A stretch of 8,931 bases of DNA from NCBI GenBank assembly GCA_024636395.1, contig JAGXHD010000124.1, forward strand, positions 1 to 8,931, in the 5' to 3' direction. Within the stretch, counting starts at the first letter, position 1. The number at the start of each line of letters is the position of its first letter. This DNA is from Sulfitobacter sp. GTDB lineage: Bacteria; Pseudomonadota; Alphaproteobacteria; Rhodobacterales; Rhodobacteraceae. The translations under genes were made by a program, and so were the position numbers. Of this stretch, positions 1-6,853 are shown piece after piece. Below the pieces are notes generated by a model. The model worked only from the letters and a program-made list of their open reading frames with translations. It had not been told where the DNA came from and made no database searches.

Positions 1-1
1 A

Positions 2-547
<546 letters not shown>

Positions 548-558
548 CCAATGTGGTC

Positions 559-587
559 TCTCTAGGCCATGCCGAAACAGACAGCAA
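559..587 (-). promoter_or_regulatory. Probable promoter of tRNA-fMet
   Basis: On the minus strand TTGCTG (587-582) is followed, after a 17-base spacer, by TAGAGA (564-559). This is a reasonable sigma-70 -35/-10 pair. It would start transcription near base 552, giving a leader of about five bases before the tRNA 5' end at 547. It was found by eye only. Confidence 0.5.
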
Positions 588-1032
588 GTGCATATCAGGA
601 AAAACTCGGGGCGGACCCCAAATTATTTTCTCGCAAATCTACAGATGCCGCGTGTGGTAGCAAAAGAAGGATGATCAGTGTTTCCGCGAGCTTGACGGTG
701 CGACCCAAAAGCCGGTTGGGCAGATCAGCGTGGGGGGATGCTGTATGTTCGGCCTACGGTAGCACTACTTCAACGTGCTTGAAGCCTATTGCGCGCCTGT
801 CCCGGCGAGGCAGCGTCCCTTTGGCGCTTCGGATATGTCTTTCTCGGCCTCAGAAGAGGGCCTGAATTCGGGGATTGATGCCTGTGTGAAGCATCCGGAT
901 CGCGTCGCTGGCCCGGCAAGAGCGTGAAGCCCTTTTTAGCCGCAAAATCTCTGGCCGCAGAAATGCGACTGTGCCAACATGATGATCGGGCAGGGAGCGT
1001 TGCAGGGGAGTGCGCGGATCGGCTGCCTGTCC

Positions 1033-1049
1033 ATCCCCTGTTCGGGGTA
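1033..1049. promoter_or_regulatory. CCCC-N5-GGGG dyad upstream of the sensor kinase (candidate regulator site 1)
   Basis: Plus-strand ATCCCC-TGTTC-GGGGTA. Its reverse complement, TACCCC-GAACA-GGGGAT, closely resembles the site at 3881-3902 upstream of the lipoprotein gene: both share ATACCCC, GAAC and GGGGA, with arm spacings of 5 and 6. It lies about 35 bases before the ATG at 1084. No other strong CCCC/GGGG dyad of this form was noticed in gene upstream regions here. A dimeric response-regulator site is an inference. Confidence 0.45.
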
Positions 1050-1083
1050 TTTACTTTACCCTTCAAACCAATAGCCAGTATTG

Positions 1084-3204
1084 ATGCGCACAGATTATAA
1101 AAACATGTCACCGGCGTTTGTATTGATCGGTGCAGTGCTCTTTGGGTTCGTGATGACAGCGCTAGCGCTCTGGATCGCGTTACGACAGCCTCACATCGAC
1201 CTACCGGAGGGCGCGGTTCCTACGCAGTTGGGAGAGACCACTCTGCTTCCGAGCGATCTGATCGACGAGCCTGACCAGCTTGGCAGCTATCGCGCGATCC
1301 AGGAGTTTCGCGTCCGGCAGAGCCAGATCCGCGCGCAACTAAACCAGCCGCAGGTTTTCGTCAGATATGCCTTTGCCGATGGCACGATCGGCGCGAATGA
1401 TTTTGATGTGCGCGGGCGTACTGTCGGGGATTTACCCTGGGAATTCTGGTTCCAGATCGGTGTCGGGATGGTATCGCTTCTGATTGGCGGATGGGTGATC
1501 AGCCTGCGGCGCGACGATTGGGGCGCGCGGATGTTTGCCCTCACGGCGCTTTTTGTGCCTGTCTTTGCAAATGCTGCCGCGATTTACTCGACACGTCAAA
1601 TCGCGCTCGATGGCCCTTTATTCCATATGTCGTCGAGCATTAATGCCTTTGGCGCCATTTCGTTCGGGATCGCGCTAGTAGGGCTTTTCTCGCAATATCC
1701 CAAGCCGATGTTCCGGCCTGTCTGGCTGTTGATCCCGCTGATGGTGTACGGGATCGCGATCGCGCTGAATATACTGAATTTGCCGCCTGATAATATCTTG
1801 GGCTTCGCGGTGCTTTCGCAAATGCTGGTCGCGGTGATCCTTGGCGTCGTGCAGTGGTATCTGAGTCGCCGTGAGCCGCTCAACCGTGCGGGCCTGCGCT
1901 GGTTCATCCTCGTGTCGCTGGTCGGCTGTTCTTTGTTTATCGCGCTTGTGCCGATGCCAATCGCGCTCGGCATCAGCGAGGAGACCCTGATCCCGCAGAG
2001 CATCGCGTTCAGCTTTTTCAACATTATGCACGTCGGGCTCGCTCTGGGGGTGCTCCGGTATAAGGTGTTCAATCTCGATCGTTGGTCCTATTATATCTGG
2101 CTCTGGTTGTCGGGCATGATCCTGATCATCGTACTTGATATCCTGCTCATTCGCTTCTTACAGCAGCAGGCATGGGTGAGCCTGGGCGTGGCGCTTCTGA
2201 TCGCGGGTTTTTTGTATTTCCCCCTGCGGCAGCTGCTGTTGAGGATCCTGCTCACACGGCGGAGCGCCTCTCTCAAGGGGCGTATGGCCGATATCGTAAA
2301 TACAGCCCTCTCGCCCACAACCCGCGCGCATGCATTGCGCTGGGACAGCTTGCTGGTAGATGTCTTTGCGCCGCTGGCCCCGCCCGAGAAAATGACCGGC
2401 GATGTCGATGTGCCACGTATCTCCGAAAACGGGCTGGCACTTTTGATCCCGGGCATCGACGGACTTGAGCCGCGCCGCTTGTGCTATGCGCAAAAAGGGC
2501 GGCGGCTCTTTTCGCCCGAGGATGTCGATGTGGCAGCCAACATGATCGAGATGCATGAGCTTGCCGCCGACAGCAGGCGTGCCTACGAGCGGGGCGCGAT
2601 ACTGGAGCGGGACCGGATCAGCCGTGATGTGCATGACAATATCGGGGCGCAATTGCTGACGGCACTTCATTCACCGGAGGTTTCGCGCAAGGACGATCTG
2701 CTGCGCGACAGCCTCAAGGATCTGCGCGCCATCATCAACGATGGCTTCAAGGCGGAATATCCCCTTGCGCCCATGCTGGCTGATTTGCGCACGGAAACCG
2801 TGCATCGGCTGGATGTTCACGGCGTCAGCCTTGAATGGACCGCGCCTTTGGATGCGGAATCGGAGGAGGGGACTACAATTTCCTTCGAACTGGTCAATGG
2901 TCTGCGCTCGATTTTGCGCGAAGCTGTGTCCAATATTCTGCGGCACTCCGATGCCGCGACTGTCTGGGTCATCTTCAGGCTTGAGGCCGGTCAGATCACG
3001 CTGGTGATCGAGGACGACGGCAAGGGGCTACCCGAGCAAAGCCTGCCGCGCGGCGGGAACGGTATTCCCAACATGATGGAGAGGGCGGAGGTTTTGATGG
3101 GGTCGGGCGAGATCGGCAGCAGACGGGGTGGCGCGCAGGGCACGCGGATCGAGGTGATGGTTCCGACACGGCTTGATCGTAAGCGCAAAGAAGAACCGGT
3201 GTGA
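1084..3204 (+). CDS. Polytopic sensor histidine kinase (HisKA_3/NarX-DesK-type core)
   Basis: This is a membrane sensor that would autophosphorylate on His and pass phosphate to the response regulator encoded just downstream. From ATG 1084 it has 706 residues. The first membrane helix is at about 9-33, followed by a periplasmic segment of about 85 residues. Roughly nine more hydrophobic helices fill about residues 115-385, so this is a ten-helix sensor. The kinase core has the H-box RDVHDNIGAQ with H517, where the acidic residue after His and the Gln fit the HisKA_3 HDxxxxQ pattern. The ATPase domain has an N-box EAVSNILRHS (N617), G1 DDGKG (644-648) and G2 GNGIPNM (from 658), all intact. Starts at TTG 1081, ATG 1084 and ATG 1105 are all possible and none has a strong Shine-Dalgarno; ATG 1084 was chosen. 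The signal sensed is unknown. Confidence 0.92.
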   Translation: MRTDYKNMSPAFVLIGAVLFGFVMTALALWIALRQPHIDLPEGAVPTQLGETTLLPSDLIDEPDQLGSYRAIQEFRVRQSQIRAQLNQPQVFVRYAFADGTIGANDFDVRGRTVGDLPWEFWFQIGVGMVSLLIGGWVISLRRDDWGARMFALTALFVPVFANAAAIYSTRQIALDGPLFHMSSSINAFGAISFGIALVGLFSQYPKPMFRPVWLLIPLMVYGIAIALNILNLPPDNILGFAVLSQMLVAVILGVVQWYLSRREPLNRAGLRWFILVSLVGCSLFIALVPMPIALGISEETLIPQSIAFSFFNIMHVGLALGVLRYKVFNLDRWSYYIWLWLSGMILIIVLDILLIRFLQQQAWVSLGVALLIAGFLYFPLRQLLLRILLTRRSASLKGRMADIVNTALSPTTRAHALRWDSLLVDVFAPLAPPEKMTGDVDVPRISENGLALLIPGIDGLEPRRLCYAQKGRRLFSPEDVDVAANMIEMHELAADSRRAYERGAILERDRISRDVHDNIGAQLLTALHSPEVSRKDDLLRDSLKDLRAIINDGFKAEYPLAPMLADLRTETVHRLDVHGVSLEWTAPLDAESEEGTTISFELVNGLRSILREAVSNILRHSDAATVWVIFRLEAGQITLVIEDDGKGLPEQSLPRGGNGIPNMMERAEVLMGSGEIGSRRGGAQGTRIEVMVPTRLDRKRKEEPV

Positions 3205-3857
3205 TCGGCACGATTCTCATCCTCGAGGATGTCCGCCAGTCGCGTGAATCGTTGGCTGCTATCGTAGAGAAGATCTTTTCCGCGCCCCGCATCGTTAAAG
3301 AGGCTACTGTGCGGGGCGCAGAGCAAGCGTGTCGAGATATCGAATTCGATCTGGCGCTGGTCGATCTGAGCTTGCCCGACGGCGACGGCACCACGCTGCT
3401 GCGGCGGTTGAACCGGGACCAGCCTGCCTGCATAACTGTCGTGACTACTGTGATGGCAGCCGACAGTGCCATCGTCTCGGCGCTTGCTGCCGGTGCGCAG
3501 GGCTATCTGCTCAAAAGCGAACCCGAGCAGGTGCTGGAGAACCAATTGCGGCTGTTGCTCAGCGGTGTGCCGCCGCTCAGCCCGCAAATTGCGCGCCGCA
3601 TTATGCACCACTTCCAGCTGACCGGCCCGAACTACGAGGGCACCGCAAAGCTGACCCGGCGGGAGACAGAAGTGCTGGGCCTGATCGCACGCAGATTACG
3701 GGTGTCCGATGTGGCGTCTGCACTCGGCCTTGCCGACAGCACAGTGATCACGCACATCAAATCCGTCTATCGAAAGCTGGAAATTTCAAACCGGGCCGAA
3801 GCGGCAATCCATGCGAGCCGGTTGGGGTTACTCTCGGATAACGGCCGGAAATCGTGA
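3201..3857 (+). CDS. NarL/FixJ-family response regulator (receiver plus LuxR HTH)
   Basis: This 218-residue protein is the partner of the upstream kinase and a probable transcription factor. Its GTG start overlaps the kinase stop in GTGA (3201-3204), so the two are translationally coupled. The receiver (1-118) keeps the acidic pair E9/D10, the phospho-acceptor D55 (in LALVDLSLPDGDG), the T82/T83 switch region and K105 (GYLLKSE), so it looks phosphorylatable. A linker leads to a LuxR-type helix-turn-helix at about 151-212 (LTRRETEVLGLIA, then a recognition region around DSTVITHIKSVYRKL). Likely targets, by inference, are its own operon and the lipoprotein-Slam pair, which share the CCCC/GGGG dyad. 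No clear terminator follows. Confidence 0.94.
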   Translation: MIGTILILEDVRQSRESLAAIVEKIFSAPRIVKEATVRGAEQACRDIEFDLALVDLSLPDGDGTTLLRRLNRDQPACITVVTTVMAADSAIVSALAAGAQGYLLKSEPEQVLENQLRLLLSGVPPLSPQIARRIMHHFQLTGPNYEGTAKLTRRETEVLGLIARRLRVSDVASALGLADSTVITHIKSVYRKLEISNRAEAAIHASRLGLLSDNGRKS

Positions 3858-3880
3858 GATTTTAAATCACAGGTTGCACA

Positions 3881-3902
3881 ATACCCCACGAACGGGGGAG
3901 TG
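3881..3902. promoter_or_regulatory. ACCCC/GGGGG dyad upstream of the lipoprotein gene (candidate regulator site 2)
   Basis: ATACCCC-ACGAAC-GGGGGAGTG lies 24 bases after the response-regulator stop and about 130 bases before the lipoprotein ATG. It resembles the dyad at 1033-1049 read on the opposite strand. A TATAAA at 3949-3954 could be a -10 element; no good -35 lies 16-18 bases before it (ACTGTC at 3926-3931), which would fit an activator-dependent promoter with this dyad about 70 bases upstream of the start. The dyad lacks a T-tract, so it is not a good terminator. Confidence 0.45.
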
Positions 3903-4032
3903 ACCCTATCGGCACCGCGCTCTCTACTGTCTCATGTGCTTAGCATCATATAAAACAATGCCCTGCACCGCATTTTGAAACGCTCGCCCGGTATGCGCCG
4001 TGGGCTGAGTACCAATTTCTCTGGGGGAACTA

Positions 4033-4677
4033 ATGAACGGAAAACTGATTTTGCGTGGCAGCGCGGCACTTATGGCATGCGTGTCTCTGAGTGCATGCCT
4101 TGGCAACGGAGGCGGCATTGCGGCCGGTGGCCGGCCGGGCGGTGGCGGCAATTACAGCACCGAACTCAACCGCGTCCAGCAGCTTGGCCCGCAAACACAA
4201 CGTCAGACCGGCACGGTTAACTATTCTGGCCAAACGCGGCTCGAGACGACGCTACCCGGTGCCAGTGCTGCAAATGGTTTCTTTGTCGGCGACGTCGCCC
4301 TCGCCGCAAACTTTGATGCAGGTACACTGAGTGGGACAGCGACGAATTTCGAAGGAGAAGTTGACGGGCAGGCCGTTACACTGGCGGGCACTCTCGACAG
4401 TGCAAATACGACCGACCCAAATATCGTGACGCAGTCGGATACACCCGTACCCATCATAGGTTCTATCACCCAGGGGAACCTTATCGGTGCACTGCGGGGC
4501 ACACTGACAGAATCTGTGAACAACGAAAGCAGCACTGCGCAGCTGGTTCTGACCGGCGCGTTTGTCGGTACGAATGCAACAGCGGCTACGGGTACGGCGG
4601 CAATGCTGGTGGGCGATGAGGCGGCTGTCGGTTTTGGCATCGGCGGCGCCGGTACATTCTACGTGGACCGAGATTAA
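4033..4677 (+). CDS. Small surface lipoprotein with TbpB-like beta-barrel domain, probable Slam cargo
   Basis: The product has 214 residues. A signal peptide ends in the lipobox L19-S20-A21-C22, so C22 would be lipidated; Leu at +2 fits outer-membrane sorting. A Gly-rich tether (about 23-41) follows, then a beta-rich domain with patterns seen in transferrin-binding-protein B-type barrels: alternating G/T-rich strands such as NFDAGTLSGTATNFEGEV (about 94-111) and a C-terminal GAFVG...TGTA...GFGIGGAGTFYVDRD. Such lipoproteins are moved to the cell surface by Slam proteins, and a Slam gene follows after 7 bases. ATG 4033 has a fitting Shine-Dalgarno, GGGGGA at 4023-4028. The ligand is unknown: it is far smaller than two-lobed TbpB, and no TonB-dependent receptor lies beside it, so iron or haem capture should not be assumed. 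Confidence 0.8.
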   Translation: MNGKLILRGSAALMACVSLSACLGNGGGIAAGGRPGGGGNYSTELNRVQQLGPQTQRQTGTVNYSGQTRLETTLPGASAANGFFVGDVALAANFDAGTLSGTATNFEGEVDGQAVTLAGTLDSANTTDPNIVTQSDTPVPIIGSITQGNLIGALRGTLTESVNNESSTAQLVLTGAFVGTNATAATGTAAMLVGDEAAVGFGIGGAGTFYVDRD

Positions 4678-4684
4678 CCGTTAC

Positions 4685-5941
4685 GTGAAATTCTTCAAAA
4701 GCAATTTTCTGAAAAAGCGAGTGGCTCCCCGTAAGGGGGGCCATTATTTTCTTCCATGCCTTCTCATCGCTTCGGTGATAGCGCTCGCGTCCCCGCTTCG
4801 GGCTCAGGTGCAGCAGCCCATCCCCGAAGCATGGCTGAGGGCAAACGAGCAGATGGCGCTAAAAAATCCGGCTGCGGCGCTGCCATATCTCGAAGAGTTG
4901 GTGCGCAGCTATCCCGACGTGGCCCTCTACCGGCTCGAGCTGGCCTATGCGCTCTATCTTCTGGGCCGCGACGGACGGGCTCAGTATCATTTCATACAGG
5001 CTCGCGGGGCACAGCTGTCCGATGAGCAGCGCCGCGCCGTGGATACCACGCTGGCCCGGATCGCCGCGCGCAAAACGGTGTCGTTCCGTCTCGGGTTCGG
5101 ACTTGAGCCATCGACGAACGCGGGCAAAGGAACGGCGGCAGGCAGCGTCGATGTGGGCGGGCTCATCCTTCCCGTCCCCGATGCCCTGCGCGAAAAATCT
5201 GCCACAGGTGCGGTCATCAGCGCTGGTGTCACGTATCGCCCGCGATTAGCCGAAAACCTCGAAGCGAGCTTCTCTTTCGATACGCTTATCCGCTATTACG
5301 AGGATGCAGCGTTGCGTGAGACGCAAATATTGGCCCGTGCAGGTCTTCGCTATTCGCCCGGCGCCAATAAATTCATCGAAGGCGGAGCCCTCATTGGCAC
5401 AACCCATGCGGCAGGATCCCCCTATAACAAGAGATACGGCGCTTACGGAAACTACAGCACGCTTTTGGGTGAGCGTGCATTCGTGCGGTTCGGCGCCGAG
5501 CGGTACCGAATGCGCCACGACACTTTCCCAGTTGCCGACGGGATGCGGACTCAGTTAGATGCCCAATTTTCTTATGCACTTGCGTCCAATACCCTTATGC
5601 ACGCGCGGGGATACGTTCTGCATACGGATGCAAGCAGCGCGGTGCAGTCGGGCGTGCAGGGCGCCCTGTCCCTAGGGGGCACCTACGCGTTCAAGGGAGG
5701 TCTCGTCGCCGGAGTGGATCTAACGGCAGGTCTGGACCGGCGGGACGGGATCAACGCGCTCACCGGGACGCGGCGCAGCGACCGGTCTATCGCCCTCGAT
5801 GCACAGGTCTACAATTCGAAGATTCAGATCGGACCGTTTTCGCCGGTGCTGCGGCTGAAGTTCGAGAAGAACCGATCGAACCAGACGCTCAACAGCTATT
5901 CGAACAGATCGGTCAGCTTTGGGTTGCGGACGTCGTTCTGA
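4685..5941 (+). CDS. slam: Slam-family surface lipoprotein assembly modifier (TPR + outer-membrane barrel)
   Basis: This is an outer-membrane protein that would export the adjacent lipoprotein to the cell surface. With a GTG start at 4685 (7 bases after the lipoprotein stop) it has 418 residues; GTG 4721 would give 406, and both leave an intact signal peptide (hydrophobic LPCLLIASVIALASP, then LRA-Q). No ATG or strong Shine-Dalgarno decides between them. Residues about 46-130 form the periplasmic TPR-like domain (PAAALPYLEELVRSYPDV, then YRLELAYALYLLGRDGRAQYHF). The rest alternates polar and hydrophobic residues as in a 14-strand barrel and ends in NRSVSFGLRTSF, a terminal Phe signature close to that of known Slams. 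It is somewhat shorter than the neisserial proteins (about 490). An upstream extension of the frame to 4562 overlaps the lipoprotein gene and is not believed. A terminator-like hairpin lies inside its first codons. Confidence 0.88.
   Translation: MKFFKSNFLKKRVAPRKGGHYFLPCLLIASVIALASPLRAQVQQPIPEAWLRANEQMALKNPAAALPYLEELVRSYPDVALYRLELAYALYLLGRDGRAQYHFIQARGAQLSDEQRRAVDTTLARIAARKTVSFRLGFGLEPSTNAGKGTAAGSVDVGGLILPVPDALREKSATGAVISAGVTYRPRLAENLEASFSFDTLIRYYEDAALRETQILARAGLRYSPGANKFIEGGALIGTTHAAGSPYNKRYGAYGNYSTLLGERAFVRFGAERYRMRHDTFPVADGMRTQLDAQFSYALASNTLMHARGYVLHTDASSAVQSGVQGALSLGGTYAFKGGLVAGVDLTAGLDRRDGINALTGTRRSDRSIALDAQVYNSKIQIGPFSPVLRLKFEKNRSNQTLNSYSNRSVSFGLRTSF
4723..4753 (+). terminator. Terminator-like hairpin at the start of the Slam coding region
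   Basis: GGCTCCCC (4723-4730), loop GTAA (4731-4734) and GGGGGGCC (4735-4742) give an 8-bp stem with one G-T pair and a GNRA-type loop; T4722-A4743 extends it. An A-rich stretch (GAAAAAG, 4711-4717) precedes it and ATTATTTTCTT (4743-4753) follows. That is the form of an intrinsic terminator, 45 bases after the lipoprotein stop and within the first 25 codons of the Slam gene. It may let only part of the transcripts continue into Slam. Confidence 0.6.
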
Positions 5942-6056
5942 GACCCGCTTGCGACGATCTGCTTCACAAGGATGGTACGGCTTTGGAATCGTTTTCAGGG
6001 CTTAGACGCGAACGAACCACTTGTAGCGTTCCGCAAGAACCCGAAATGCGGCCGTT

Positions 6057-6710
6057 TCAGCGGGTCGCCTTGAGATGATTGAGAAGGTGGTGGAATTTCT
6101 CGCCCTGCACGACCACATGGCCGCGCAACGCATCCGCCGCGCCCGCACTGTCGCCCTGCGACAGCGCCAGCAGAATCTCCCCGTGCTCGATCATGGATTG
6201 CTCCAGCCTGCCGCGCAGGTGTAACTGCATCCTGCGGTAAGGCTTGAGGCGCTTTTGCAATTTCTTCGCCAGATCCTCCAGATAGCTGCTTTGCGCGGCA
6301 TCATAGATTTGCTGATGGAATTTTTCGTTGTGGGTATAATATTCATCAGGATCGTTTGCTGCCAGCGCCGCGCGGCACAGGGCATCGGTCGCGCGTAGAG
6401 CAGCAATCTGTGGTTCGCTGATCCGTTTGGCCGCCAGATGCCCGCAAGACGCTTCAAGCTCTGCCATCGCCTCGAACATCTGAACCAGCTCGAACGCTCC
6501 CGGCTCGATGACGAAAACGCCGCGGCGCGGACGGTGTTCGACTAGACCCGACATACCGAGCCTGTGCAGCGCTTCGCGGATCGGCGTGCGCGAGACGCCG
6601 AAATGCTCGGCAAGCCGGATTTCGTCCAGCCGTTCGCCGTTGGCGAACTGGCCGGTCACGATCATCTGTTCGAGATCTTCGAGAATATGGTTGGCGCGCA
6701 AAACTTCCAT
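6057..6710 (-). CDS. GntR-family regulator with FCD ligand domain
   Basis: This 217-residue DNA-binding regulator is divergent from the TRAP operon and most likely controls it in response to the transported compound or a product. The winged helix is at about 5-68 (LAEHFGVSRTPIREALHRL, then the wing around RPRRGVFV). The FCD all-helical domain follows at about 75-210. Its usual metal/ligand residues can be placed at N128, H132 (HNEKFHQQIY), H176 (MIEHGEIL) and H198 (LRGHVVV); Asn stands where Asp is more usual. The ATG at 6710 is followed directly by the expected N-terminal helix; no strong Shine-Dalgarno is seen. The gene converges with Slam, and no clear terminator was found in the 115 bases between them. 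Confidence 0.95.
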   Translation of the reverse strand: MEVLRANHILEDLEQMIVTGQFANGERLDEIRLAEHFGVSRTPIREALHRLGMSGLVEHRPRRGVFVIEPGAFELVQMFEAMAELEASCGHLAAKRISEPQIAALRATDALCRAALAANDPDEYYTHNEKFHQQIYDAAQSSYLEDLAKKLQKRLKPYRRMQLHLRGRLEQSMIEHGEILLALSQGDSAGAADALRGHVVVQGEKFHHLLNHLKATR

Positions 6711-6756
6711 GTAAAATATATCCTATGTCGCAAGCCAGAGTGCAATATTCAATTCC

Positions 6757-6766
6757 TTGTATACAA
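6757..6766. promoter_or_regulatory. Palindromic GntR/FCD operator candidate TTGTATACAA
   Basis: A perfect 10-bp palindrome lies in the 143-base gap between the divergent GntR gene and dctP. It fits the TNGTNNNACNA-type sites known for FadR/FCD regulators. It lies 46 bases upstream of the regulator's ATG and 87 bases upstream of dctP, so one dimer could affect both promoters. A TTGACC at 6772-6777 may be the dctP -35 box, placed directly beside the operator, but the matching -10 is weak. Confidence 0.6.
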
Positions 6767-6842
6767 AACAGTTGACCAAGGATGCAGAATATTTGATTGT
6801 CGATCAACGTGCGGCCGAAAAGTTTTCGCGCTGGCGTCATTT

Positions 6843-6848
6843 GGGAGG
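6843..6848 (+). promoter_or_regulatory. Shine-Dalgarno GGGAGG that sets the dctP start
   Basis: GGGAGG lies five bases before ATG 6854, while the earlier in-frame ATG at 6797 has no such site and would place extra residues before the signal peptide. This fixes the dctP start at 6854. Confidence 0.8.
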
Positions 6849-6853
6849 ATGAC

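Larger units (their letters stand above)
548..1083. other. Intergenic stretch without a convincing gene
   Basis: Between the tRNA and the kinase gene no reading frame on either strand gives a recognisable protein; the longest ones are Arg/Ser-rich and look like chance frames. The region holds the tRNA promoter at its left end and the CCCC/GGGG dyad at its right end. Two small stem-loops were seen: CTTCAA-cgtgc-TTGAAG at 768-784, and GGCCTC-AGAA-GAGGGCC with one bulged G at 846-862. Neither has a T-tract. No copy of the tRNA 3' end was found here. Confidence 0.6.

Noticed and set aside
768..862. Two short stem-loops as a small RNA or terminator
   Set aside because: Stems of six pairs, one with a bulge, and no T-tract on either strand; such structures are common by chance.
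569..865. Plus-strand reading frame of 98 codons after the tRNA
   Set aside because: Its start lies in the tRNA promoter, it has no good ribosome site, and the protein shows no family pattern.
770..1111. Minus-strand reading frame of 113 codons between the tRNA and the kinase
   Set aside because: Arg/Ser/Pro-rich with no recognisable motif, and it overlaps the kinase start and the CCCC/GGGG dyad; looks like a chance frame.
3858..3868. Inverted repeat GATTT-T-AAATC just after the response regulator
   Set aside because: A/T-rich with a one-base centre, so it cannot form a hairpin; too short to call an operator without a second copy.
3884..3898. CCCC/GGGG dyad as a terminator of the kinase-regulator operon
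   Set aside because: Only four or five pairs with a six-base loop and no T-tract; the match to 1033-1049 points to a regulator site instead.
4562..4684. Longer N-terminus for the Slam gene
   Set aside because: It overlaps the lipoprotein gene by over 100 bases and would put Arg/Trp-rich sequence before a clear signal peptide; GTG 4685 or 4721 fits better.
5942..6056. Shared terminator between the convergent Slam and GntR genes
   Set aside because: Only a weak GTTC-cgcaa-GAAC pairing was found, without a T-tract.
6797..6853. Earlier ATG for dctP
   Set aside because: No Shine-Dalgarno, and it adds residues before a clear signal peptide; GGGAGG five bases before ATG 6854 decides the start.
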